Below, one piece after another: positions 12,291 through 23,700 of a stretch of DNA of 64,000 nucleotides (position 1 is the first letter of the stretch; every line of letters begins with the position of its first letter). Below the pieces are notes generated by a model. That model did not search any database. It was given only the letters and a program-made list of their open reading frames with translations, and had not been told where the DNA came from. Source of the stretch: Metridium senile (lineage: Eukaryota > Cnidaria > Anthozoa > Actiniaria > Metridiidae); NCBI GenBank assembly GCA_949775045.1, contig OX459107.1:9171250-9235249 (forward strand), given 5' to 3'. The position numbers were made by a program, and so were the translations under genes.

Positions 12291-13792
12291 CAGAGGAAAA
12301 ACCGCCGATAAATTTGAATTTTAATAACTAAGAACTAGATTAACGAAGAGAATATTCCAGCAAAGCACAGAGGTCACTTGAAAGACATCCTGAACTGAGA
12401 AAATGGTTTATAGTTACCGTAAAGTGGGCATGAGAAATTGCGTGGTTTAGGTCGAGTTAAGGTAAAACGAAACCACTTGTAATTGTCAAAAAGAGCGTCC
12501 ACGTAATTTGAGGTATGTTTCGAAAGCACTGGCACGAATTACTCTCGTATGTATAAATAATTAGTACAAAAGTGGCAAAATTCTCTTAAAGAAAACACTC
12601 GAAATCGTCAGTTTGCTTAATAATAGAACGACAAATTTGAGATAGATCACCTTAAAGCTTATTTCATTTCATTCATTCTTTCATTCGTTCGTTTTTTGAG
12701 CCAATATAATATTTTTGTTTTTACTTCAAAGTGGTAACAGTGTTAGTAATAACAGGATAACAACAAACTGTTTTCATTTTCAGACTAAAAATATACTCGG
12801 TTGTGGTTGAAATAATAATATGAATCTTTTTCTCCAAAATGTTCATTTGTTCATCAACATTTCACTGCATAATTTTGAACATAATCGGTAATAGTAAGTG
12901 TACTTTTTTTCTACTCATTAAATTTTCATCTTTTCAAAAATGACAATTTATGTTTGTATTTTTAACACATTTTTCCAATGAACATATTTCAGATTAAATT
13001 GTGACTTTTTGTCCTAAAAAATTTAGTAATAACAATCTGAGAAATCTTTTGCATATTTTAAAAGAACCATTTGATTTAGGATACATTCAATCAAATATGT
13101 CATATATTTTCTAGAAAAAAACCCTCATTTATTATCACCCTGACCAACCCATTACAGTGAATATCTCTTGTAATTGTTAAGATATAATGAGTTTGATTTT
13201 CGAGACAAATTTCTGGGATTTAGAAGTTAATTTGAAACTGTGTTTAAAACGGTCATATGGACAAATTCAAATCATTTTATTTTGAATTGTACATAATTTT
13301 GTTCCATATGTTCGAATAAATATTTTTTGAAACAATGTTCGAGTGTTCGAATAAATCCAAATTGTTCTATTTTGTCGAGTCAATTTTGAAAGAATGTTCA
13401 AAGCGTTCGAATCTTTCATGGAAAATTTCAAATCATTTTATTTTGTAGTTAGTTTTTAACAGTGTTTAAAAAGTGTCCACATTCAAATCGTTTTATTTTA
13501 AGCTTTTCAAAACTGTCAGTTTGAGAGCATTTTTCATGTACCCGCTAATTAAGAAGAAGAATTATTTGTACAAATATTTTGAATAAAAAATGACTCAAAT
13601 GTGATCTTGAGATAAGTCAAACATTTGAGAATAAGCTAAGCGAATTAGAACATGTTAATATTTTAATTCGTTTTAGTTAGAAGTATGTCAAGAAATGTGT
13701 TTTATTCAATAATACTTCAAAACCTCTTTTTGATGACCGATACTCAGCCATAATTAGTGTCGGGCTCTCTGTGTCGACAATGCTGCGATAAA
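12291..13792. other. AT-rich intergenic; weak repeats near 13250-13520
   Basis: Between 13250 and 13520 the phrase TTCAAATCRTTTTATTTT recurs three times in an eroded pattern. The rest shows nothing supportable. Confidence 0.45.
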
Positions 13793-14227
13793 CAGTCATT
13801 TGAAAAAACGCTGTCGCCGACCGGCTTTGCGACTACGCGACTAGACCTAAAAGGAGTATGGGTAGAAATCACTGAAGCAGTTAGCTGCATTTATTATCAA
13901 CATCTTGAGCTAGCTCCCAGTGCCTTGTTTCTATTTTGGTTAGAAGCTTTACGTATACGCTGGCGATTGATTTGGATGACACAAATCCTCTGCATGAAAA
14001 CTGAAGAAGTAGCTATTTACTTGAATGTCGATATCTCCACGCTCTATGCAACGGTTTATTTCTTTGCACAGAACGCGAAGGCACACATTCATTCATGTAC
14101 TCGCTACATATTTCAGCATATTTCTATAGCGCGTGCTAAACATTTATTGCTTCAGTGATTTTTACCGCCATACTCCCGCTTGGGCTTGTTGCGTAGTCGG
14201 TCGGCGACAGTGCTTTTTCAAATGACT
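13793..14227. mobile_element. Element with ~90-bp terminal inverted repeats
   Basis: The left end CAGTCATTTGAAAAAACGCT continues through GTCGCCGACCGG and GGAGTATGG...AAATCACTGAAGCA; the right end holds the complements in reverse order. About 250 bases of unique interior lie between. A 133-codon open frame crosses it without a known domain. Confidence 0.8.
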
Positions 14228-14361
14228 GTATTCGCCAGTGAAATCGCTGCGTTTGATGCGCGACAAATTTGCTTGTGTGTATGGGCCCTAACATACTGTA
14301 AAAACAAACATTCAATTCATCCATATGATAGTAAGCTACCCTTGGTATACTAGAGGTTATG

Positions 14362-16299
14362 TTGTCCGACGGTTTGTATATCTGATGGTTTGTATATCTG
14401 ATGGTTTGTATATCTGATGGTTTGTATATCTGATGGTTTGTATATCTGATGGTTTGTATATCTGATGGTTTGTATATCTGATGGTTTGTATATCTGATGG
14501 TTTGTATATCTGATGGTTTGTATATCTGATGGTTTGTATATCTGATGGTTTGTATATCTGATGGTTTGTATATTTGATGGTTTGTATATCTGATGGTTTG
14601 TATATCTGATGGTTTGTATATCTGATGGTTTGTATATCTGATGGTTTGTATATCTGATGGTTTGTATATCTGATGGTTTGTATATCTGATGGTTTGTATA
14701 TCTGATGGTTTGTATATCTGATGGTTTGTATATCTGATGGTTTGTATATCTGATGGTTTGTATATCTGATGGTTTGTATATCCGACGGTTTGTATATCTG
14801 ATGGTTTGTATATCTGATGGTTTGTATATCTGATGGTTTGTATATCTGATGGTTTGTATATCTGATGGTTTGTATATCTGATGGTTTGTATATCTGATGG
14901 TTTGTATATCTGATGGTTTGTATATCTGATGGTTTGTATATCTGATGGTTTGTATATCTGATGGTTTGTATATCTGATGGTTTGTATATCTGATGGTTTG
15001 TATATCTGATGGTTTGTATATCTGATGGTTTGTATATCTGATGGTTTGTATATCTGATGGTTTGTATATCTGATGGTTTGTATATCTGATGGTTTGTATA
15101 TCTGATGGTTTGTATATCTGATGGTTTGTATATCTGATGGTTTGTATATCTGATGGTTTGTATATCTGATGGTTTGTATATCTGATGGTTTGTATATCTG
15201 ATGGTTTGTATATCTGATGGTTTGTATATCTGATGGTTTGTATATCTGATGGTTTGTATATCTGATGGTTTGTATATCTGATGGTTTGTATATCTGATGG
15301 TTTGTATATCTGATGGTTTGTATATTTGATGGTTTGTATATCTGATGGTTTGTATATCTGATGGTTTGTATATCTGATGGTTTGTATATCTGATGGTTTG
15401 TATATCTGATGGTTTGTATATCTGATGGTTTGTATATCTGATGGTTTGTATATCTGATGGTTTGTATATCTGATGGTTTGTATATCTGATGGTTTGTATA
15501 TCCGACGGTTTGTATATCTGATGGTTTGTATATCTGATGGTTTGTATATCTGATGGTTTGTATATCTGATGGTTTGTATATCTGATGGTTTGTATATCTG
15601 ATGGTTTGTATATCTGATGGTTTGTATATCTGATGGTTTGTATATCTGATGGTTTGTATATCTGATGGTTTGTATATCTGATGGTTTGTATATCTGATGG
15701 TTTGTATATCTGATGGTTTGTATATCTGATGGTTTGTATATCTGATGGTTTGTATATCTGATGGTTTGTATATCTGATGGTTTGTATATCTGATGGTTTG
15801 TATATCTGATGGTTTGTATATCTGATGGTTTGTATATCTGATGGTTTGTATATCTGATGGTTTGTATATCTGATGGTTTGTATATCTGATGGTTTGTATA
15901 TCTGATGGTTTGTATATCTGATGGTTTGTATATCTGATGGTTTGTATATCTGATGGTTTGTATATCTGATGGTTTGTATATCTGATGGTTTGTATATCTG
16001 ATGGTTTGTATATCTGATGGTTTGTATATCTGATGGTTTGTATATCTGATGGTTTGTATATCTGATGGTTTGTATATCTGATGGTTTGTATATCTGATGG
16101 TTTGTATATCTGATGGTTTGTATATCTGATGGTTTGTATATCTGATGGTTTGTATATCTGATGGTTTGTATATCTGATGGTTTGTATATCTGATGGTTTG
16201 TATATCTGATGGTTTGTATATCTGATGGTTTGTATATCTGATGGTTTGTATATCTGATGGTTTGTATATCTGATGGTTTGTATATCTGATGGTTTGTGA
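14362..16299. repeat. 16-bp satellite-like array, about 120 copies
   Basis: Unit GGTTTGTATATCTGAT repeated almost without error over 1.9 kb. A 16-bp unit contains no minus-strand stop in any register, so very long minus-strand frames (QTIRYTNHQIYKPSDI) are artefacts. Variant units occur at 14571 and 15323 (TTTGAT) and at 14365, 14781 and 15501 (CCGACGG). Confidence 0.97.
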
Positions 16300-16411
16300 A
16301 GCAACGAGAAAGGTTGCTCTTTATTTCTAACCAAAAATAATTACAAAAGATAATTACAAATACGAACGCGCTAGAAAATACCAAATTCGCTATTCTTAAT
16401 GTTGAACTCAA

Positions 16412-16620
16412 TAGTCCCCTTCACAGTTTCCTGCGTCATCTTGAAAGGTAGCCGGGCCTTTGCATCAAAGCGAGACCAACGTAACGAGACGAGCAGTAAC
16501 ACCTTGCCGGACAACTATTCACGTGTCTCTATCATTGAAAGCTCAATGTTCGTCTCGCTTTGATGCGAAGGCCTGGCTACCTTTCAAGATGGCGCACTGA
16601 GTAAACTGTGAAAGGGGCTA
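16412..16620. mobile_element. TIR element, family B copy 1
   Basis: Ends TAGTCCCCTTCACAGTTT and AAACTGTGAAAGGGGCTA with TA at both edges, as for Tc1/mariner-type target duplication. Subterminal CATCTTGAAAGGTAGCC is also inverted at the other end. It sits in the 5' intron or UTR just upstream of the GPCR coding exon. Confidence 0.9.
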
Positions 16621-16707
16621 TTTAGTCTGGGTTTTTATTGCTTCCAAACTAACGTTTTTTATCTTTTTTCTCGACAGACCGCTGACTGGTACTGACACTG
16701 ATCTAAG

Positions 16708-17691
16708 ATGAACACTTCCTTTCCTAATATGGAAACCAGTAGCCCAAGTGCAACTAACATCATAACTGCCATGTTAGTTGGTTTGCTTATTATTCTCACT
16801 CTACTGGGAAACATCTTGGTGTGTGTCAGCTTCTCCCTATTCGTTGAATTAAGGACTATTTGCAACTATTTCGTGGTGAGCTTAAGTGCGGCGGATATTC
16901 TAGTTGCTGTTCTAGCGATGCCATTCTGGTGTGGACTACAGATAACAGATAATAAATGGATATTTGGGAAAGAGTTAAACATGTTCTGGACATGTATGGA
17001 TATATTATGTGGTACTGCTTCGATAATGAATCTCATGGCTGTCAGTATAGACAGACACTGTGCAATAACGATGCCTTTTTTCTACGAAAACAAGATGTCA
17101 CCTCGAATAGCTATTGTTATTATTTTCTTCGTATGGGTCTATGCCGCGGCCATATCTGGCCTACGTCTCCTGCAATGGAATGGGAACCAGTACATGAACG
17201 TTGCCGCGTTTGGTAGTTTCTTTTGTCCGCTGGCCATAATGATCGTCATGTACATGCGGATATATTTGGTTGCTAGGAAACAGGTCAGGCGGATTGGACG
17301 GAATTACATGAGCGATGTGAAAGCTGCCAAGACTATTGCTGTTGTTATTGGTGTTTTTGTGATTTGTTGGAGCCCGTTCTTTGTCATTGTTCTCTTATTC
17401 GCCCACAATTCAACGTTCTTCGTCTCCATGGGGACGCTCAACGTCATCAAATGGCTGGAATACTTAAACTCATGTTTAAATCCCCTGATTTATACGTGTC
17501 TAAACCGTAACTACAGACGCGCGTTCCGTAAGCTCTTCTTACGTTTTCTTCATTATCGACGACAAAGAGCTGCAAGCACAAGTAGTCAACGAACTGTTCG
17601 AGCGAACTCCGATTCCGGAAGTCTTACGTACGAGAAGACGCGGAAACGCAAGACAAGTTTTATCATTGGGGAATGTCTACGTCCTCATTGA
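16708..17691 (+). CDS. Class A GPCR, aminergic-like, single coding exon
   Basis: Predicted 327-residue seven-transmembrane receptor for signalling through G proteins at the plasma membrane. Class A landmarks are visible: N35 in TM1 (GN motif), D63 in TM2, DRH at 115-117 in place of DRY, CWSP at 220-223 in TM6 and NPLIY at 258-262 in TM7. D98 sits at position 3.32, with W249 at 7.40 and Y252 at 7.43, a combination known from biogenic-amine receptors; S170 falls at 5.46. The cysteine usual at 3.25 and an ECL2 cysteine are both missing, so the usual extracellular disulfide is absent, and ECL2 is very short. N2 lies in an N-glycosylation motif. The start is the first ATG after an acceptor-like tract ending near 16677, which implies a spliced 5' UTR. 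The C-terminal tail is basic and repeated downstream. Ligand unknown; amine assignment is inferred. Confidence 0.9.
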   Translation: MNTSFPNMETSSPSATNIITAMLVGLLIILTLLGNILVCVSFSLFVELRTICNYFVVSLSAADILVAVLAMPFWCGLQITDNKWIFGKELNMFWTCMDILCGTASIMNLMAVSIDRHCAITMPFFYENKMSPRIAIVIIFFVWVYAAAISGLRLLQWNGNQYMNVAAFGSFFCPLAIMIVMYMRIYLVARKQVRRIGRNYMSDVKAAKTIAVVIGVFVICWSPFFVIVLLFAHNSTFFVSMGTLNVIKWLEYLNSCLNPLIYTCLNRNYRRAFRKLFLRFLHYRRQRAASTSSQRTVRANSDSGSLTYEKTRKRKTSFIIGECLRPH

Positions 17692-18140
17692 TAACCAGAA
17701 CTTTATATTCCGCAAGTCTAACGTACAAGGAAACGCGGAAACACAAGACAAGTTTTATCATTGGTGAATGTCTACGTCCTCATTAATAAGCAAAACCTCA
17801 TCCGCAAGTCTTACGTATGATAACACGCGGAAACGCAAAACACATTTTATCATTGGTGAATGTCTTCGTCCTTATTGATAAGCAAAACCTTATTTGTTCA
17901 TTGCCTATAATTCCGCAAGTCTTACGTACTTACACGCGGAAACGCAAAACATATTTTATCATTGGTGAATGTCTTCGTCCTCATTGATAAGCAAAACCTT
18001 ATTTGTTCATTGCCTATAATTCCGCAAGTCTTACGTACTTACACGCGGAAACGCAAAACATATTTTATCAGTGGTGAATGTCTTCGTAATTGATAAGCAA
18101 AACCTTATACGTTCTTTGCCTAATTCCGCGAGTAGTGGCT
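17617..18140 (+). repeat. Tandem copies of the GPCR C-terminal coding tail
   Basis: The last ~25 codons of the receptor and its stop are followed by four more copies. The shared start ACGCGGAAACGCAA lies at 17638 (the real tail), 17733, 17825, 17934 and 18043, so spacing is 92-109 bp. Each copy keeps the same reading frame to its own stop: 17784, 17876, 17985 and 18091. The encoded ends read like RKRKTxFIIGECLRPH with small changes (S, H or Y before F; last copy ends RN). The downstream copies lie in what should be 3' UTR. An AATAAA motif follows near 18283. Confidence 0.85.
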
Positions 18141-18200
18141 AACACATCGGACTAGAAAGCCGAAACCGTGGGGTTCAATTCCCGCCAAGGGCACATGATA
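18121..18200 (+). pseudogene. tRNA-Ser(AGA)-like sequence, probably SINE-derived
   Basis: A box A-like AGTGGCTAACACATCGG, an anticodon-arm-like CGGACTAGAAAGCCG (loop CTAGAAA, anticodon AGA) and a box B GGGTTCAATTCCC lie in order. The acceptor stem does not close well, so this is a pseudogene or SINE head rather than a working tRNA gene. Confidence 0.5.
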
Positions 18201-18358
18201 TTGTTCTCATGTATCTGTATTTCACTTATACACTGAACGCATTTCAATTCATTAATTACGCAAGTCTTACGCAGAATAGAAATAAATAAATAATATTATA
18301 TTATAGTGTTTTTTTCTTTTATCCATCTAGGTAACAGTTACAGAGGTTACTAAAAGTT

Positions 18359-19610
18359 AGATGACCATCATTAACAATGATATTATAATCAGCATCATCA
18401 CCCTCACCCTCACATCATGAACAGACTCGAACAAACAACATCATATCATCATCATTGCAGCCATCATTAACAATGATATTATAATCAGCATCATCACCCT
18501 CACCATCACATCATGAACAGACACCAACAAACAACATCATATCATCATTGTAGCCATCATTAACAATGATATTATAATAATCATCATCACCCTCACCATC
18601 ACATCATGCACAGACACCAACAAAAAACATCATCATTGCAGCCATCATTAACAATGATATTATAATAATCATCATCACCCTCACCATCACATCATGCACA
18701 GACACCAACAAAAAACATCATCATTGCAGCCATCATTAACAATGATATTATAATCAGCATCATCATCCTCACCACCACATCATGAACAGACACCAACAAA
18801 CAACATCATATCATCGTCATTGCAGCCATCATTAACAATGATATTATAATCAGTATCATCATCCTCACCACCACATCATGTACAGACACCAACAAACAAC
18901 ATCATATCATCATCATTGCAGCCATCATTAACAATGATATTATAATCAGCATCATCATCCTCACCACCCCATCATGAACAGACACCAACAAACAACATCA
19001 TATCACCCTCACATCATGAACAGACACCAACAAACAACATCATATCATCATCATTGTAGCCATCATTAACAATGATATTATAATCAGCATCATCACCCTC
19101 ACCACCACATCATGCACAGACGCCAACAAACAACATCATATCACCCTCACATCATGAACAGACACCAACAAACAACATCATATCATCATCATTGTAGCCA
19201 TCATTAACAATGATATTATAATCAGCATCATCACCCTCACCACCACATCATGAACAGACACCAACAAACAACATCATATCATCATCATCATTGTAGCCAT
19301 CATTAACAATGATATTATAATCAGCATCATCATCCTCACCACCACATCATGCACAGACGCCAACAAACAACATCATATCATCATCATCATTGCAGCCATC
19401 ATTAACAATGATATTATAATCAGCATCATCACCCTCACCACCACATCATGCACAGACGCCAACAAACAACATCATATCATCATCATTGTAGCCATCATTA
19501 ACAATGATATTATAATCAGCATCATCACCCTCACCACCACATCATGCACAGACGCCAACAAACAACATCATATCATCATCATCATTGTGTTATCATTATC
19601 ATAATCGATT
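18359..19610. repeat. ~95-bp minisatellite, about 13 copies
   Basis: Units contain AGCCATCATTAACAATGATA, TATAATCAGCATCATCAYCC and CAGACACCAACAAACAACAT. Length differs by a few bases or by loss of a half-unit. It is followed by loose (ATC)n to about 19700. Confidence 0.92.
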
Positions 19611-19739
19611 ATCTTCATCATTGCTATCATGCTGATCACCACCATCACTACCACCATCTTCATCCTCATCATCACCATCATCATCATCATTATAATAATG
19701 GATCGGAAACTATTATAAATACATAGTAAATGTTGCAGA

Positions 19740-20044
19740 CTGATTGAATTTTCAAATGCTCGGGTTTATTTACTTCTACAATAATGGGTAAAAATGTTGA
19801 CAAAATGTGTTTTATCAGTAAAAACTGCACAAATACGTATTTTGGTCTATAAAATCCTCCCCCTTAAATCAATGTTGCATGAAGCATTGTCCAACCCAAC
19901 CATATCATTATTTAGAAGGAGGAGAGGAGGGGAGAGGGAGGGTGGTGTTGAGGGCAACCCTTTGTAGTTTGATGCGAATAATGATGACTTTGAAGAACTT
20001 GTCAACTATTTCTGTCCATGGATTGTAAATAGATTACCGTTTAC
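19740..20044. other. Intergenic; nothing recognised
   Basis: A purine-rich GGAGG tract near 19917-19945; no gene. Confidence 0.5.
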
Positions 20045-20271
20045 GAGAGTAGGTTTGAGGCCATGTACTACTGTATTTATTATTTTTGATCTTGAGCTTT
20101 CGTCGGACGCCGACATCATCAGAAGATAAAGTGAAAAATTATTGAATATAAAATATTGAATAATAAAATATTGAATAATTTTTCACTTTATCTTCTGATG
20201 ATGTCGGCGTCCGACGAAAGCTCAAGATCAAAATAATAAATACAGTAGTACATGGCCTCAAACCTACTCTC
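20045..20271. mobile_element. Long palindrome with hammerhead-like core (Penelope-like remnant)
   Basis: Arms of about 103 bases differ by one indel and one base. Reading either strand from the centre gives CTGATGA (20195-20201 on +), the pair GTCGG/CCGAC (20203-20207 with 20211-20215) and GAAA (20216-20219), the order of a hammerhead ribozyme core. Known Penelope-like elements carry such motifs in their terminal repeats; here one extra base follows CTGATGA. No reverse transcriptase is nearby. Confidence 0.6.
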
Positions 20272-20732
20272 ATAATACCTTCCAAAATGCTACTGAAGGA
20301 CAACTTCAATATTATTAAAGTTTACATAGCTAGAACTACATTTACAATTACTTTTAAAAGATTGAGACAGGGTTTCTATTCATATTTGTTTCCAGATAAA
20401 GTATGACTTTAACTTTGAGCTTCTTTTAGGTAAGAACCGTGATATACCCTTTCCGAGAAACTTTGTCACCCGTGAAGTGAAAAGCCTACATTCATAGCGC
20501 AGGGGACTATGGGAAACCTATTTATACTTTACTAGAACGCAGATATTTCATGGTCACAACACACTTTTCAATGTGTTATTAAGAAATAATCATGCATTTT
20601 AGCCTATAAGACAACAAGAAAGGCGTGTCGGATGCATAATCAGTTTCTAAACCGATTCATGATCCTTTGCGCCACTAGCTTGGACGTTTTTCTGGTTGAC
20701 AAATTTTCTCGGAAACGGTGTAAACATTTTTC
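20272..20732. other. 3' flank of the WAP/VWA gene
   Basis: Probably 3' UTR and flank of the minus-strand gene. No further feature is seen. Confidence 0.5.
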
Positions 20733-23700
20733 TTAGACTTCAATAGATCCAGATTCGCCTTCAGGTTCGCCACTTTCAACGTACTCCTCCTCAGATCCCA
20801 ACTGGTCCTCAATATCATCATCTTCGTCTGGAAGATCTAGGATTTGTTTACCTGAAATACAGTATATAATAAATGTGATGTAAAGTAATGTCAGGGTCGT
20901 GACGAGGGAGTTTTTTACACAGAAATTTGATGCCTTTGATCCTTCTGATCCTCAAAAGCTCGCGTATTTTGATCCCTAATCCCACAAAAAGTGTCCTGAT
21001 CCTTATTTATTCATACGATCCCTCTTCTGTGATCCCTGATTCCAGCTGATTCGTACTATGTGACCACCGATCCCAGGCATGTGATCCCTGTTCCCACATC
21101 CCTTGACACGACCCTGTAATGTAGTGTGATGCTTATATAGCCGCGCGTACGGACCGCTGGAGGTTTGTAATCGTGAGGAAATTAGTAGTTAGTATGTATT
21201 GGTATGAGCCTGTCACCGAGGGTGGTCACGGCCAGGGTTTGTTACGTCCCCAGTGGTTCTTCTACGTCCCTCCAATGCAGGTTAGTGAGTGTAATGTGGA
21301 GAGACGGGACTGACCTCCTATTTAACGTCCTTATCCGAGAAAATATATAAAAATTAACCTTATAAAGATATTTGCAAGCGAACGACTAAAATCATATTCA
21401 GCCATATTATACAACAAACTGTCTAATAGGTTATTTATAATCAAACCATCAGAAAAAGAGCTAGGTTGTTGTTCTTTTGTAAAGCAAAGTATTTTGTACT
21501 TGAAAGGCTTGCCATAGAGGAGTAAAAATATCGCTGGATATTTTTGCTCGATCCAGTACTACTCCTGCGATATTTTATTGATCCTTTAATATTCTAAATA
21601 CCGTATATAAAGACGAATAATTAACATAACAATGAGATCCCACAATGCACCGCGCTGCATATATTAAGTACATCATGGCCCTTTGTGACAGTCTCTCTGT
21701 TTTCTGAAGAGAACACATCTCGTCGACCCCCCACACCCGACTCAATAACGTGGCGCAACCAATACATATACACGGATATACCTCTCTATCCCTCACTGTC
21801 CACTCTGTGGACTCTCATCTTTTTCTGTTTTCCATATCTCATTGATTATTCGTGTGTATTGTAGAGATAATACTGTGTACATTCACCTGACGTTTGCTTC
21901 CTGTTTTTCCTTTGTTTGTTAAAGGGAGCTTCGCCAGGCCTCGCCCAATCTTATATCTGAACACAGTGGGACTGTTCTACTCACGTTTGCATGCTTCAAG
22001 TTGTAGTTCCTCGATCATCTTTGGTAAAGACATAAACGACTGTGGTTTGACTACATATTCAGGTCCACTAGCTATCTTTCGGAGCTGGTTTTGTTTCTGT
22101 CGTCTTTTGCTTCCAACTGCCAACGAGAAGACGGTGACTCCTTTGTCCTTTAATGGCTTCGATGCAACGTCTAGAGGCACCTCTGTTTCGTTGGTTTGTC
22201 CGCCATCCGTTATTACTACACAGACCTGTCCGTAGATTAAAATAACAATAGTTCCCTTCACGGTTCCCTGCGCCATCTTGAAAGGTAGCCGGGCCTTTGC
22301 ATCGAAGCGAGACGAGACCTTTAACACCTTGCCACAAATTATGCACGTGTCTCTATCATTGCCAGCTCAACGTTCTTCTCGCTTCAAAGCAAAGGCCCGG
22401 TTACCTTTCAAGATGGCGCATGGAACTGTGAAAGTGACTATTATCCATATTTCGTATCGCTAAAAACTATATGACAGTACCTTGAAGTAGTGTTGGTAAT
22501 GGATTGGGTAGTAGTGGTAATAAGCTTTTTCATGATGACGTCATTTAGCTATCAATACCAGAATGCTTTACGAATTTTCTTTATTTTTCAGATTGTTAAT
22601 CCCTCTTTTGAACAGTTGAAACATTGACGGGTCAAAACACGGTATCTTGTTATCTCTGTTCTCCTCCGTAACACTTGACATTTTTTATTGTGACCAAGAT
22701 AAGATACAGATGTTTGTATATTTGTTTACTCTCATGTGCCTGTAGTACTGGTAGGTATAGATAGATAGATAGATCGTTTATTTAAATAACTACACCTAGC
22801 AGCCAAAAGGTGAATTACGTGATAAAAAACAAAGTTATATATATATATATTAATTATAATAAATATAATTTATAAAAATTCGATAAATATATTGCATCTA
22901 TATTGCATCTAGTATTGCATATACTATGTACAATAAAATGTTTAAGATTATGGGCTACTGACTGAGTATAAAATAATTTTTAAATCGATTCGTCCTACAA
23001 TGGGGAATGTCAAATTGTCTCATCCTTCGTAGTTTTCTGTTGTTGGAGGCCTTCGGCGGGAGAAGTGAAGCCAGCTTCTGGTCTGAATCATTGGCTATCA
23101 TCTCAAATAAGTCGTTGGACAATATATCACGCCTGGAAGACAGGGTTGTTAATTCAGCTGCCTGAAGTGCCTCTGAGTAGTTGAACTCTGGGTAAATCGT
23201 TCTCATTGCGCGCCTCTGTATTGCCTCAATCTGGATAGATAGGTAGTCAGGGAGGCTGCGATGGAATACCTGGCACGCATATTCTAGTACTGATCTTATC
23301 ACAGCACATTAAAACTGCACTAGGTCAGAAGAGTGATGTTAACATGCAATTATGATAAAATATTCTCTAGTTAAGTAACTACAGGTAAAGAAAAAGTTTT
23401 GTCTTCCCCTCTGTAACATTCCTAATACCGTGCTTTGACCCTGACATTAATTATGTCACAAAGGAAAGTAGGCAAAGCATTCTGGTCTTAGTAGTATACG
23501 ATGCTTGTAATAGCATGCATAATAATGATCATGATGACGATAATGATGATTTGAAACGCATTGAAAGACTTGCCTTTATAGCATTTCTCCCTCTCATTCC
23601 AGCTTTTTTAGTGAATACTTCACCGTCGGCTATTTTCAACGCTTTGTCGATTTTTGTTCTTAGCCAACCTTTACGTTTACTACCAATATCTTGCAGGACA

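Noticed and set aside
14136..16411. Two overlapping minus-strand frames of about 700 codons
   Set aside because: They are translations of the 16-bp array, which has no stop in any register on that strand; the repeat peptide QTIRYTNHQIYKPSDI is not a protein signature.
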